64,000 nucleotides of DNA from Oceanobacillus arenosus (GCF_003369575.1 NZ_PIOC01000017.1:124001-188000); one strand, 5' to 3'; shown: positions 25,960 to 35,961, numbered from the stretch's first letter. Notes: generated by a model not told the origin, from the sequence alone. Numbers and translations: made by a program.

Positions 25960-26145
25960 TTAGCGTTGAAACAAGACTAATTTACCATCTGCAGTGACAC
26001 AACGATGGGTATGCTTACTATAATTTAGCTCCTCTAATTTCTTTAAGCCAATCTCCTTTGCTCCAATATTATTAGCAGCAGTAAATGAAGCATCATATAA
26101 ATTTTTTCCAGTTTGATCGAATACTGTTAAAAAGTACTTTGCCAT
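25960..26145 (-). CDS. yhzD: YhzD-like small protein
   Basis: The 61-residue protein starts MAKYFLTVFDQTGKNLYDAS and ends THRCVTADGKLVLFQR. It matches my memory of the YhzD family of bacilli in length and both ends. The function is unknown. Its position next to yhaQP follows the B. subtilis order. There is no signal peptide or helix bundle. AGAGGAGC precedes the ATG on the minus strand. Confidence 0.8.
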   Translation of the reverse strand: MAKYFLTVFDQTGKNLYDASFTAANNIGAKEIGLKKLEELNYSKHTHRCVTADGKLVLFQR

Positions 26146-26378
26146 TATATTAGCTCCTCTCTAAAATGAAATCGCTTTATTTAATAATTATAATTCATAC
26201 AATACATATAGTGAAATGAAATGGATTTAAGGTTACTTGACCATTATGGGAATATATTGTAAATTTAGTTTTGAATATTTATTGTATACTTATATTATTC
26301 AACTCGAAGTTATAATAAATATAAAATGAAACTATTTACCAGTTCTAACGTATGAATTAATGGGAAGGGGAGAATAAT

Positions 26379-27278
26379 TTGACATTATTATTAGAAAACG
26401 TTACGAAACGCTTTGGTGAACATACTGCGGTTAATAATCTATCACTTGAGATTCCGGGAAAGGAAATATTTGGTTTTCTAGGAGGAAATGGTGCTGGAAA
26501 GACAACAACTTTTCGAATGATTCTTGGACTGTTGGATAAATCAGCAGGCAATATCTCTTGGAATGGGGAGCAAATTAATTATGGAAAAAGTAATATGATT
26601 GGCTACTTACCTGAAGAAAGAGGGCTATATCCAAAGCTGAAGGTCAAAGAACAGATTATCTATTTAGGTCGATTGCGTGGCATGGGAAAGCAAGAAATCG
26701 TATCGGAATTAGAAAAATGGCTAGAACGGTTTAAGGTTCCGGAATACATGGATAAGAAAGTGGAAGAATTATCAAAAGGAAATCAGCAGAAAATCCAGTT
26801 TATTTCTGCAGTGATACATAAACCGAAGCTATTGATATTGGATGAACCATTCTCTGGGCTTGATCCAGTCAATGTTGAAATGCTAAAAGAGGCGGTCCTT
26901 GATGTGAAAGATAGTGGGACATCAATTGTGTTCTCCTCACATCAAATGGATCATGTTGAGGAAATGTGTGAGCATTTATGTATTTTACAAAAGGGAAAAC
27001 CGGTTGTCCAAGGCGCATTACGAGAAATTAAGCGCTCATTTGGCAAGAAAAACTTAATTGTACATGCAGATGGATCATTAGACTTCTTAAAGGAATTTCC
27101 GGGTGTCGTAAGTTATAAGAAAGTGATGGACGGCTGTAAATTACAAATCAAAGATGAAGAAGTGTCGCAGGAAATTTTACAGGCACTACAAGGCCGAGGT
27201 TTCATCCGTAAATTTGAGCTTGAAGAACCTTCATTAAATGATATTTTTATCGAGAAAGTGGGTGCTTCTTATGAATAA
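26379..27278 (+). CDS. yhaQ: ABC transporter ATPase, NatA-like (YhaQ)
   Basis: The 299-residue ATPase has Walker A GGNGAGKTT (about residues 34-42), signature LSKGNQQK, Walker B LLILDEPFSGLDP and an H-loop (SSHQMDHVEEM). The C-terminal extension is typical of NatA-type exporters. With the next gene it should form an ABC-2 exporter like NatAB, which is linked to sodium efflux. The start is TTG at 26379 behind GGGAAGGGGAG. Its stop overlaps the permease start by 8 bp. Confidence 0.9.
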   Translation: MTLLLENVTKRFGEHTAVNNLSLEIPGKEIFGFLGGNGAGKTTTFRMILGLLDKSAGNISWNGEQINYGKSNMIGYLPEERGLYPKLKVKEQIIYLGRLRGMGKQEIVSELEKWLERFKVPEYMDKKVEELSKGNQQKIQFISAVIHKPKLLILDEPFSGLDPVNVEMLKEAVLDVKDSGTSIVFSSHQMDHVEEMCEHLCILQKGKPVVQGALREIKRSFGKKNLIVHADGSLDFLKEFPGVVSYKKVMDGCKLQIKDEEVSQEILQALQGRGFIRKFELEEPSLNDIFIEKVGASYE

Positions 27279-28524
27279 GTTTTGGATTATATTTGCGCAC
27301 ACATATTTGAATAAAATTAAATCAAGAACATTTATTATTACAACTGCACTTTTTGTATTACTAGTTATTGGGTCAGTTAATATTCAAAACATTGTTGCAC
27401 TATTCTCCGATGAAAGTAAAAATCAGATAGCGGTTATTGATCAAACAGAAGGCTTACTTGCACCATTAAAATTAGGGATCGAGAATGTAAATGAAGATGT
27501 AGAAATCGTTGCATATGATGGTACAGAAGAAGACGTAAAGACAGCTGTTCAAGATGGAGAATATGAAGCTGCACTTACATTATCATTAAACGATGAGGGT
27601 CTTCCAGATGCAACTTATTTTACGAATGATATTGCGAATACGGGATTACAGCAAGCAATCCAAGAACAACTACAACAAATAAAGGTTGGAATTGCGATTG
27701 AACAAGCAGGATTTGATGAAGCACTCGTATTATCGATTAATGAGGCAGTATCCTTTCATACGGTTGCACTTGATGAAAACGCAAAAACATTAGAAGAAAT
27801 GTTCCAAGCACAAGGTGTTGTATACATTATGGTATTTCTCATGTATATCGTTGTTATAATGTATGGAACGATGATTGCAACTGATGTGGCAACGGAAAAA
27901 TCCTCTCGGGTGATGGAATTATTAATATCGAGTGCATCCCCAGTAACCCATATGTTCGCAAAAATAATCGGAATCGCACTGGTAGGGTTAACTCAAATTG
28001 GAATTATCGTTGCAGTAGCAGTCGGCGTTATTTCCTCACAAAAGGATGAATTAGTAGGTGGATTTTTAGATGTGTTCGGGTTCCTAGATACTCCGACATC
28101 ATTAATTGTATACGGAATTCTATTCTTTTTACTTGGCTATTTATTGTACGCAACCCTTGCGGCAATGTTGGGATCTCTAGTGAGTCGATCAGAAGAAGCG
28201 AACCAAGCAGTCACACCATTAATGATGTTAATTGTGATTGCGTTCTTAATTGCAATGTTTGGTCTAACAATGCCGGATTCAAGCTTCATTACGGTTACAT
28301 CGTTTATCCCATTTTTCACTCCTATGGTTATGCTGTTAAGGGTTGGGATGCTTGATGTACCATTTTGGGAGATTGCAATGTCGATTGGTATTTTAATTGC
28401 GACGATAATTATCCTTGGATTACTCGGTGCCAGGGTATACAAGGGTGGGGTACTAATGTATAGCAGTGCTAATCCATTAAAAAGTATGATGAAGGCAATC
28501 CAATTATCGAAGAAGGAAAAATAA
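27271..28524 (+). CDS. yhaP: ABC-2 type permease, NatB-like (YhaP)
   Basis: The 417-residue membrane partner of the preceding ATPase has one N-terminal helix (about 20-40), a large extracytoplasmic domain (about 45-175), and five or more C-terminal helices with the ABC-2 block VYIMVFLMYIVVIMYGTMIA and MELLISSASPVTHMFAKIIG. This is the NatB/YhaP layout. I chose the ATG at 27271 (MNKFWIIFAHTYL), which overlaps the end of yhaQ, rather than upstream in-frame codons lying inside yhaQ. Confidence 0.9.
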   Translation: MNKFWIIFAHTYLNKIKSRTFIITTALFVLLVIGSVNIQNIVALFSDESKNQIAVIDQTEGLLAPLKLGIENVNEDVEIVAYDGTEEDVKTAVQDGEYEAALTLSLNDEGLPDATYFTNDIANTGLQQAIQEQLQQIKVGIAIEQAGFDEALVLSINEAVSFHTVALDENAKTLEEMFQAQGVVYIMVFLMYIVVIMYGTMIATDVATEKSSRVMELLISSASPVTHMFAKIIGIALVGLTQIGIIVAVAVGVISSQKDELVGGFLDVFGFLDTPTSLIVYGILFFLLGYLLYATLAAMLGSLVSRSEEANQAVTPLMMLIVIAFLIAMFGLTMPDSSFITVTSFIPFFTPMVMLLRVGMLDVPFWEIAMSIGILIATIIILGLLGARVYKGGVLMYSSANPLKSMMKAIQLSKKEK

Positions 28525-28622
28525 TGGGAAGGATACAATAAGTTAGTCTAGTTGTTAAATAGAAATAACATAAAAATATTTGATATAAGTTAATTATGTT
28601 GAATGAAGGAAGATGACCATTA

Positions 28623-28976
28623 ATGAAGAAAATTGTTTGGGTTATCATTACTTTAGGAATAATTCTTATAGTAAATTGGAGTTCAGCTATAATGTTTAAT
28701 AGTAATTTTATCGAGTGGTCATTTTTAACAGGACTTGCAGCAACAATTTTCATTGGTTTCTTTAACTCATCTGGTGGATTTATGTCCGATTTGGCTGATT
28801 CAAGGCTACAAAGTGCGAATAATGATGAACAATGGGCTGCCATTGAAGTGCGGACAAAAATTGATAGACAAAAAAGGAGTTTCCGACCTACAACTTCATT
28901 TTATGTTGCTTTAAGCTACACAGTAATCGCTGGAATAGCATCTTTCATTTACTACAAAGATTTTCTAATCAATTAA
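28623..28976 (+). CDS. Small membrane protein, unknown
   Basis: The 117-residue protein has three predicted membrane helices: residues about 5-25, 33-50, and 95-113. Between the second and third is a charged cytoplasmic-type loop (SRLQSANNDEQWAAIEVRTK). It resembles DUF3899-type small membrane proteins, but I am not sure. GAAGGAAGATG upstream is an adequate ribosome-binding site. It follows yhaP by 98 bp and may be co-transcribed. A family 1 repeat begins right after it. Confidence 0.65.
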   Translation: MKKIVWVIITLGIILIVNWSSAIMFNSNFIEWSFLTGLAATIFIGFFNSSGGFMSDLADSRLQSANNDEQWAAIEVRTKIDRQKRSFRPTTSFYVALSYTVIAGIASFIYYKDFLIN

Positions 28977-28983
28977 TCCAATA

Positions 28984-29150
28984 AAGAACAAAAGCGCAAG
29001 CGCCCGTTTGAGCTGCGTACGGACTGCGCCCCACAGGATGTCGCGTTTTTAACTGAGCTTCCTTTAGGAGGTGAGGGAATTCTCGCTACAGCTTTAGCGC
29101 TGGAGCTGGCTATTCTCAGTAATTAAGATACCCACAGCATTCAAATTTTG
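28984..29150 (+). repeat. Dispersed repeat, family 1 (plus orientation)
   Basis: It starts GAACAAAAGCGCAAGCGCCC, passes GCGTACGGACTGCGCCCCAC and GCTACAGCTTTAGCGCTGGA, and ends TTAAGATACCCACAGCATTC. It is the inverted partner of 25660-25912; together they bracket yhzD, yhaQ, yhaP and the small membrane gene. Confidence 0.75.
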
Positions 29151-29166
29151 TTATTTCTTAGAAGAT

Positions 29167-29212
29167 AAAAAAAGCAAAACTCTCTAATCAAAAGTATTAG
29201 AAGTTTTGCTTT
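29167..29212 (-). terminator. Intrinsic terminator of the lipoprotein gene
   Basis: On the minus strand AAAGCAAAAC and GTTTTGCTTT frame an inner TCTAAT/ATTAGA pairing; seven Ts follow. Confidence 0.88.
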
Positions 29213-29225
29213 ACATATCTAGTAT

Positions 29226-29603
29226 TCATTCCAGACCCTCTTGAAATTTGCTTACTGCTTTTCCATCAACAAATTTCACGCCTATTAAATCAGTGCCATA
29301 GTTATGGGATCGACTATATCGCCACCAATTTGCTTCAACCTTCGTAACCCCGTTTTCCTCTAGTTCTGAATGAAATTGAGGTGAGATATCACCCATTAGA
29401 GACATGACTTCCTCATATGTCATTCCACCATTACCTGAATCTGGGTCTCCTAATTCAATCTTTTCTAGATTCTTGAGGGTGACATTCTCGTTTAATGTTA
29501 ATTCCTCATTAGTATCTTCTGCTGCCTCTTGACATCCAACTAAAGCAAAGCCAATAAAAAGGATAATAAATAGCACTATTAATTTTCTATATTTCGTTTG
29601 CAT
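29226..29603 (-). CDS. Small lipoprotein
   Basis: The 125-residue protein has a lipoprotein signal (lipobox ALVGC, Cys24) and a C-terminal domain of about 80 residues with GGMTYEEVMSLMGD and a Trp-rich WWRYSRSHNYGTDLI. The pattern resembles the BLIP/SmpA-like small lipoproteins, where a 'TYEEV...MG' turn opens the fold. The function is unknown. It is oriented against the yhaO operon and has its own terminator. GGAGGTTTC precedes the ATG. Confidence 0.75.
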   Translation of the reverse strand: MQTKYRKLIVLFIILFIGFALVGCQEAAEDTNEELTLNENVTLKNLEKIELGDPDSGNGGMTYEEVMSLMGDISPQFHSELEENGVTKVEANWWRYSRSHNYGTDLIGVKFVDGKAVSKFQEGLE

Positions 29604-29832
29604 CGTTTTGAAACCTCCATTGTAATGATCGAGTTCCTATTCTAAATTATACGGATAATAATGATAATTAGCTTCATTTTATCAGGGATAATTCCATTTT
29701 ATTGCATTATTTAGATAAATTCATTTTAGTATACGATAGCTAATGCTTCAATTTGTTTCCAATAGAACGTGCATTCTACCTATGAGTTTGCTAAAATAGA
29801 GATAACAGTTTTATATGATTGAGGGTGAAAGC

Positions 29833-31056
29833 ATGGGAAGGCAAATATCATTCATACATGCGGCGGATTTGCATTTAGATAGCCCATTTAAAGGATTAAC
29901 AAGTACACCAGAGGGGATCTTTAAAGAGATTAGAGAAAGCACCTTTACTGCAATGGAACGTCTAGCGACAGCCGCAATTGATAAACAGGTAGACTTTGTT
30001 CTTGTTGTTGGTGATTTATTTGATAATGAAAAGCAAAGTCTGAAGGCACAAGTTCGGTTAAGGAGAGCGTTTGAAAAATTGAATCATCATGGTATAAACG
30101 TTTACCTATCCTATGGAAATCATGATTTTATTAATGGGAATCGCTATCCGATTGAATACCCTGAGAATGTATATATTTTTCCGGATGAGAAGGTAGCGTC
30201 CTTCATCTACGAAAAAGATGGGGTATCAATTGCTGAAATATATGGGTTCAGTTATGAAAATCGGGCTGTATTGGATTCCAAGGCAACAGAGTATAAAATT
30301 AATCATCCACATATTCCATTTCATATTGCAATGCTCCATGGCAGTATTCAAAGCAATACAGAGCATGATGTATATGCACCATTTCAATTAGGTGATTTGC
30401 GGGAGGAAAACTTCGATTATTGGGCATTAGGTCATATTCATAAACGGGAAATCTTGAAGGAAGCGCCAAACATTGTCTATCCAGGAAATATTCAAGGTAG
30501 AAACCGCAAAGAAACAGGGGAAAAGGGCTGCTACCATGTAGTCCTAACTGAGTCGAATACGGAAATGTCTTTCCTCCCACTACATGCAATCGAATTTGTT
30601 ACCATGAAGATTGATGTTTCCGAGTGCGTGACAATAGATCAAATCGAAACGATTATACAAGCAAAGCTAGACCAACGAGTAGCAACAACACCACAGCTCA
30701 TTGATTTAAACCTAACAAGTAATCAAGCGATTGTGAAGCAGTGGGAAAGTGATAAGCTATTAGAGGAAATAATCGAGTTAATGAATGAAACAATGATCAA
30801 TCAACGAAATTGGTATTATTTTTTCAATCTATCTGTAACACTGTACACTTCAGAAGCAACCGATTTTCAGGATGGGGAGCATTTTATCGGTGAATTATTT
30901 CGCTATGCGGATGAAGTAGAGAACTATCCATTTCTAAAGGAGCTATACCATCATAAGCAAGCTAGAAAATATTTAGATCCACTATCAGATGAAGAGGATC
31001 AATGGTTAAAATCACAAGCAAAGCAATTATTAGTGAATGAGCTTTTGAAGGGGTGA
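29833..31056 (+). CDS. yhaO: DNA repair exonuclease, SbcD/Mre11-like (YhaO)
   Basis: The 407-residue metallophosphoesterase is the nuclease partner of the next gene. Metal-binding motifs are HAADLHLDSPF (residues about 8-18), VGDLFDN (about 57), YGNHDF (about 90), LHGS (about 170) and LGHIHKR (about 201). YhaO/YhaN is the second SbcCD/Mre11-Rad50-type pair of bacilli. The ATG at 29833 fits GAGGGTGA at 29821 and gives the expected length; an in-frame ATG at 29815 has no ribosome-binding site. The stop is 5 bp before the next start. Confidence 0.92.
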   Translation: MGRQISFIHAADLHLDSPFKGLTSTPEGIFKEIRESTFTAMERLATAAIDKQVDFVLVVGDLFDNEKQSLKAQVRLRRAFEKLNHHGINVYLSYGNHDFINGNRYPIEYPENVYIFPDEKVASFIYEKDGVSIAEIYGFSYENRAVLDSKATEYKINHPHIPFHIAMLHGSIQSNTEHDVYAPFQLGDLREENFDYWALGHIHKREILKEAPNIVYPGNIQGRNRKETGEKGCYHVVLTESNTEMSFLPLHAIEFVTMKIDVSECVTIDQIETIIQAKLDQRVATTPQLIDLNLTSNQAIVKQWESDKLLEEIIELMNETMINQRNWYYFFNLSVTLYTSEATDFQDGEHFIGELFRYADEVENYPFLKELYHHKQARKYLDPLSDEEDQWLKSQAKQLLVNELLKG

Positions 31057-31061
31057 AGTGA

Positions 31062-34019
31062 TTGAAATTCATCAATGCGACGATTTATGGATTCGGAAAA
31101 TGGGTCGATTATTCGATTGACTTCACGAAGGAACTCGCAATTATCTATGGTGAGAATGAATCTGGGAAATCAACAATTCAGCGTTTTATCGTATTTATGT
31201 TATTTGGTTTACCACCAAAGCAGCGTTCTTTCTATCAGCCAAAAGATAGCGGGAAAATGGGAGGAAGACTGACGGTATATGATGCTGACATCGGAGAATA
31301 TACGATTGAGCGCCAGGATGCGGTGAGAAATGGAGCGGCAATCTGCTATACCGAGAATGGGGAAGAATATGATCAGGCATGGCTGCAGGAAAGACTAAGT
31401 GGGATGACACTTCAAACGTATCAGTCGATTTTCTCATTTTCAGCAATCGATTTAAGTGCAATTAAAGAAATGAAGGAAGCAGACTTGAGCGATATGCTTT
31501 TAAGTATTGGTTTGACGGGATCCGCTACGATACATAATCTGGAGAAGCAGTTAGAAAGCAAGATGGTAGAATTATTTAGGCCAACAGGGAAGAAACCTGC
31601 GATTAATAAGCAATTGGAAGCATTAGACGCACGAATGCATGCATTACGAAGCTTTCAATCGAATGAGGAAACTTACCGCGATAAGAAAATCATGATTGAG
31701 CAATTAACAGAGCAGATGGAACAGTTGCAAACATCCTTACAAGATGAGAAAGCCAAACGATATAGCATCGAAAGACAACAGCAGGCATTGCCGATTATAA
31801 ATGATTATCAAAAGTATGTAGCAACATTTGCTTCCTATCCAGAGGAAATCACTTTTCCAGAGAAAGGGATTGAACGTTTAGAAAAAGTAAAAGAAGCGAT
31901 GCTTCCATTACAAAGTCAACAAGCAGTATTAGAGGGAAATGAGATGCAACATAAGCAGTTGCTTCAGCAGCTCGAACAAGAAAGATCAGAAGCTATATAT
32001 CAAGCTGCACAGGAGATTTTAGCGGATAGAGAATCTGTCTTAGCATATGGCAAAGCGTTAGAGGATACCGAAGCCAATCTTCAAAAATTGACTGCACAAA
32101 TAGAAGCGGAAATAAACCGGTTGAATATTGGCATCACTCAGGAGGAAGTCACGCAATTCTCATTCCCATTTCATGTTGAGAATACATGGATAGAACTAAA
32201 AAATAATGTAAATCAGCTCATCGGCGAAAAAGAGCAGCTACATTTAGAAGAAATTCAGTTGAAACAAGAACGAAACTATATATTAAACCAACTCCAAATG
32301 CTTGAAGGTGAGCGCTTATCTGAAGAAAGGGTTCATGAACTACAGCACATCATTCATTCGCATAAAGAAAACGACTTAATACAAAAGTTACGAACCGACT
32401 CAAATATAAAACGACAAGAATGGCAGCGGACGAAGAAAGTGAGGACAAAGAAAATGAACCATCTCCTCTTTGTCTGTGTTGTTCTTGCATGTTTAGCGGC
32501 AGTGACTGGAGTTATCACGGATAGTGTGTGGCCCATGTATGTCATGCTTACTTTCCTTCTTATTGGTGGTTTACAATGGGGATTTAGAAAGTATACGATG
32601 AAGGAAATCGAGCAGCTGATGAATGGCGAAAGCGATTCATCTGAAAGTGGGCAGCATACAGAAGAAGAAAGAGTAGAGACAGAACAGCTACTATCGATGC
32701 ACCACAATGCTCTAAGAGAGATCGAATCACTTGAAGCTAAGGCTAAGGAAAATGAAATCAACCGTTTGAAATTTGCTAATCGAAGGCGTGCATTTGAGGA
32801 TAAGGAAGCAAGATTCCGTAATCGTATCGAGGATGAATATGTGGCCTATCCATTTCTTAGACAAGTTAAAATTGCCTATTGGCCAGAGCTCTTTCATAGC
32901 TTGAAGCATCTGTTTAATATGGTAAGGGAATATGGACAAGCAGAAGAGAAGCATATACAACTAAATGATAATCTGCATAAGTTTGAAGATGAAGTCGATC
33001 AATTTTTTGCGGAAAATAATTGGGAAATGAAAACTAATTATACATTACGAACGAAACTTGAAATCTTGGAGTCCTTTATAGAAAGCGAACAAGAAATAGC
33101 AAGGCAGATGAAACAGTATTATCATATACTTAAAGAAAATGATGAGAAACAACAGGAGATGCTACAAAAACTAGCAACCTATGAAAAGGAAATTGAGATA
33201 TTATTTGAAGTTTCTGGAGTAAAGACGGAAGAAGCCTTCTATCAAAAGGCTGCACAACGCAAAGAAAAGGCAGAAATCGAGCGGTTAATCGAAAGGACGA
33301 TCAATCAACTACAACTAATCTTCTCAAAGCAAGCATGGAAACAATATGCTGAAGACAATCAGGATGTACACACACTAGAAGTAGAACGAGTGAGGACGAA
33401 TGAAAGAATCAAACATATCGAGCAAGAAATAGATACTGCACGCAAGGAACTAGCAGCGATCCAGGCATCGATCGCAATTATGGAATCGTCTGAATCCTAT
33501 TCCGATAGCATCTATCATTTTGAGATGGAGAAGGAACAGCTGAATAAACTAGCAAAAGAATGGTCGATATTAAAGATTGCAAAGGAAATGCTTGTTGAGA
33601 CAAAACAAGCATACCGCAATAAATATTTGCCGAAAGTAATCGAGAAGACCTCGCTCTACTTCCAAGAATTAACAGGGAACACGTATCGGCGCGTATATGC
33701 ACCAAATGATGACAAGCCGTTTCAGGTAGAACAGGAGAGTGGAATTCGCTTTTCGATTCATGAGCTATCACAAGGGACAATCGATCAATTATATGTTGCC
33801 CTGAGACTTGCAACAAGTTTGATTTTAAGTGAAAACCATCGGCTGCCATTTATTATTGATGACGCATTTGTCCATTTTGATTCGGTACGAACGAAGCGAA
33901 TGATGCGGATCATTGAAGCCATTGCGGCAGAACAGCAGGTAATTGTCTTTACGTGCAAACAGGAAGTTGTGAAAGCCTCTGACGTAACTACAATGATTCC
34001 GTTATCTAAAATAAGCTGA
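31062..34019 (+). CDS. yhaN: SbcC/Rad50-like ATPase (YhaN)
   Basis: The 985-residue protein has Walker A GENESGKST (about residues 34-42) at the N-terminus. The C-terminus carries the signature ELSQGTIDQLYVALRLA and Walker B LPFIIDDAFVHFD. Long coiled coils join the halves. Mid-protein (about residues 468-510) there are two hydrophobic segments (LLFVCVVLACLAAVTGVI and MYVMLTFLLIGGLQW) where SbcC/Rad50 would carry a Cys-x-x-Cys zinc hook. The tip may therefore be membrane-associated. The start is TTG behind AAGGGGTGA, immediately after yhaO. Confidence 0.92.
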   Translation: MKFINATIYGFGKWVDYSIDFTKELAIIYGENESGKSTIQRFIVFMLFGLPPKQRSFYQPKDSGKMGGRLTVYDADIGEYTIERQDAVRNGAAICYTENGEEYDQAWLQERLSGMTLQTYQSIFSFSAIDLSAIKEMKEADLSDMLLSIGLTGSATIHNLEKQLESKMVELFRPTGKKPAINKQLEALDARMHALRSFQSNEETYRDKKIMIEQLTEQMEQLQTSLQDEKAKRYSIERQQQALPIINDYQKYVATFASYPEEITFPEKGIERLEKVKEAMLPLQSQQAVLEGNEMQHKQLLQQLEQERSEAIYQAAQEILADRESVLAYGKALEDTEANLQKLTAQIEAEINRLNIGITQEEVTQFSFPFHVENTWIELKNNVNQLIGEKEQLHLEEIQLKQERNYILNQLQMLEGERLSEERVHELQHIIHSHKENDLIQKLRTDSNIKRQEWQRTKKVRTKKMNHLLFVCVVLACLAAVTGVITDSVWPMYVMLTFLLIGGLQWGFRKYTMKEIEQLMNGESDSSESGQHTEEERVETEQLLSMHHNALREIESLEAKAKENEINRLKFANRRRAFEDKEARFRNRIEDEYVAYPFLRQVKIAYWPELFHSLKHLFNMVREYGQAEEKHIQLNDNLHKFEDEVDQFFAENNWEMKTNYTLRTKLEILESFIESEQEIARQMKQYYHILKENDEKQQEMLQKLATYEKEIEILFEVSGVKTEEAFYQKAAQRKEKAEIERLIERTINQLQLIFSKQAWKQYAEDNQDVHTLEVERVRTNERIKHIEQEIDTARKELAAIQASIAIMESSESYSDSIYHFEMEKEQLNKLAKEWSILKIAKEMLVETKQAYRNKYLPKVIEKTSLYFQELTGNTYRRVYAPNDDKPFQVEQESGIRFSIHELSQGTIDQLYVALRLATSLILSENHRLPFIIDDAFVHFDSVRTKRMMRIIEAIAAEQQVIVFTCKQEVVKASDVTTMIPLSKIS

Positions 34020-34118
34020 ACCCTGCTTAGTAGCTGTGGTATGCATGATTGATGTTCGCATTTCCTCGCAAATAGTGATAAACTATTTGCAAATTATAAT
34101 TAGGTGGAGGGCACCAAA

Positions 34119-34667
34119 TTGCCAGACAACAAAGAAAAAGAAAACTGGGATTTATATGAAGAAACCATTGACAGGTTTATCCAAGTAATTGCAAAAAACA
34201 TGAACTTATATGGGATCACACCATCGATTGGACGATTATACGGTGTCTTATATTTTTCGGAAGATCCAATGACATTAGATGATATGCGTGAAGCATTATC
34301 GATGAGCAAAACAAGTATGTCAACAGGTGTACGCACACTATCTGATATGAAAATGGTGGAATCTACTTTTAAAAAAGGTATTCGCAAAGATCTTTATCAA
34401 TCGGAAGAGGATTGGTATAAATCCTTTACTTCATTATTTGGCAACCGTTGGCGGAAGCAGACTGAAACGAATATTGATGAAGCGGAAGAATCGATTGAGA
34501 AGCTGGAGCATTTACTTCAGGAAACAGAGGATGAACAATTAAAGAACAGAATAAAGCAGGATTTAGAGAAACTTCATTATGCTAAAAATTATTATGATTG
34601 GTTAATGAAATTTATCACGGTTATGGCATCGGGAGAAATCTTTAACTATATACCTAAAAATCAATAA
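34119..34667 (+). CDS. gbsR: GbsR-family transcriptional regulator
   Basis: The 182-residue MarR-like winged-helix repressor is of the GbsR family, which senses choline or glycine betaine. The HTH is at about residues 45-75 (LDDMREALSMSKTSMSTGVR), followed by the family motif FKKGIRKDLYQSEEDWYKSF. No betaine-synthesis genes (gbsAB) are adjacent; it sits between yhaN and yhaM. A second family member guards the opuA operon at 40025-40522. The start is TTG at 34119; the GTG at 34104 lies inside the GGTGGAGG ribosome-binding site. Confidence 0.88.
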   Translation: MPDNKEKENWDLYEETIDRFIQVIAKNMNLYGITPSIGRLYGVLYFSEDPMTLDDMREALSMSKTSMSTGVRTLSDMKMVESTFKKGIRKDLYQSEEDWYKSFTSLFGNRWRKQTETNIDEAEESIEKLEHLLQETEDEQLKNRIKQDLEKLHYAKNYYDWLMKFITVMASGEIFNYIPKNQ

Positions 34668-34746
34668 TTGGATACCGAATTGAAATCGACAAGCACTGTA
34701 GCTTGATTGCTATTAATTTCAATTCCACTATAGGGAGGGGAAAAGG

Positions 34747-35694
34747 ATGAAGAAAGGCATAGGTTATACATCGATTGGTGAAACCTTCGATGATTTTATA
34801 TTAATCAAGGATGCAACAAAGGGTACAGCAAGTAATGGGAAAGCATTTCTAACGTTGATATTAAGAGATGCTACGGGAGAAATTGAAGCTAAGCTTTGGG
34901 ATGTATCGAAAGAGGATGAAGAATTATTCGTACCCGAGCAAATTATCAAAGTAACTGGTGACGTAAATCAATTTCGTGGAAGGTTACAGCTTAAAATTAT
35001 CTCTATTCGACCTGCGCAAGTTACAGATGGTGTCCAGGTTTCTGACTTTATTGAGAAAGCCCCGATTGATAAGGAGGTTTTATCTGAGAAGCTAACGGAA
35101 GCGGTATTTGAAATGGAAAACCCAACGATACAACGGATTGTTCGGGCTTTTATTAAAAAATATCAAGAAGAGCTACTCGTATACCCTGCTGCAACTAGAA
35201 ACCATCATGCATACTCATCTGGTCTGGCACACCATATTGTTAGCATGCTGCAAATTGCTAGGGAGTTACATAAGCTATATCCGCAAATAAATAAGGATCT
35301 ATTATATGCAGGAATTATCTTGCATGATATTGGCAAAATTAAAGAGCTATCAGGAATTGTTTCCACTAGCTATACGTTGGAAGGGAAACTACTTGGTCAT
35401 ATTCCAATTATGGTTGAGGAAATCGGGATGATGGCAAAAGATTTAAAAATTGAAGGAGAAGAAGTATTAATTCTCCAACATTTGGTGTTAAGCCATCATG
35501 GGAAAGCAGAGTGGGGCAGTCCGACACCACCACTCGTTCGTGAGGCAGAACTCTTACACTTCATTGATTTAATTGATGCAAAAATGAATATGCTAAATTC
35601 GGCATTAAATAAAGTGAAACCAGGCGAGTTTACAGAACGATTATTTGCGATGGATAATCGAGCATTCTATAAACCAACCTTCGAAGAAAACTAA
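34747..35694 (+). CDS. yhaM: 3'-5' exoribonuclease YhaM
   Basis: The 315-residue protein has an N-terminal OB-fold nucleic-acid binding domain (about residues 15-95) and a C-terminal HD phosphohydrolase domain. The HD metal ligands are seen as His in [11 protein letters not shown] and the His-Asp pair in [11 protein letters not shown] (about residue 195); further His occurs in [12 protein letters not shown]. YhaM degrades RNA and single-stranded DNA from the 3' end and takes part in mRNA turnover. AGGGAGGGG precedes the ATG. Confidence 0.95.
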   Translation: MKKGIGYTSIGETFDDFILIKDATKGTASNGKAFLTLILRDATGEIEAKLWDVSKEDEELFVPEQIIKVTGDVNQFRGRLQLKIISIRPAQVTDGVQVSDFIEKAPIDKEVLSEKLTEAVFEMENPTIQRIVRAFIKKYQEELLVYPAATRNHHAYSSGLAHHIVSMLQIARELHKLYPQINKDLLYAGIILHDIGKIKELSGIVSTSYTLEGKLLGHIPIMVEEIGMMAKDLKIEGEEVLILQHLVLSHHGKAEWGSPTPPLVREAELLHFIDLIDAKMNMLNSALNKVKPGEFTERLFAMDNRAFYKPTFEEN

Positions 35695-35763
35695 CCAACA
35701 GTGATAATTTTCATCCTTTGTTCATATAGTTTAGTATAGATAGTTGGACAAGGAGGCTAGAGA

Positions 35764-35961
35764 ATGATTGCTGGAATGCCTTGGTGGGTTATCGTTGTTG
35801 TTGCATTAATTTTTGTCAGTGCATATATGTCATTTAAGGCAAGAGTTGCTGAAAGTAGATTGGAACAACAATTCATTGAACGTGAGGGAAGAATCTACAT
35901 TGAACGGATTGAAAGTGAACGGGAAGCAAGAGAAAATAGAAAAAGGGAAATATCGAATTAA
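35764..35961 (+). CDS. yhaL: Sporulation protein YhaL
   Basis: The 65-residue protein has an N-terminal membrane helix (WWVIVVVALIFVSAYMSF, residues 7-24) and a charged C-terminal coiled helix rich in Glu/Arg. It matches YhaL of B. subtilis, a sigma-E-linked small sporulation protein, in size, layout and position between yhaM and prsA. AAGGAGG precedes the ATG at a good distance. Confidence 0.85.
   Translation: MIAGMPWWVIVVVALIFVSAYMSFKARVAESRLEQQFIEREGRIYIERIESEREARENRKREISN

Noticed and set aside
34104-34118. GTG start for the GbsR-type regulator
   Set aside because: This GTG is part of the GGTGGAGG ribosome-binding site; the TTG at 34119 has correct spacing.
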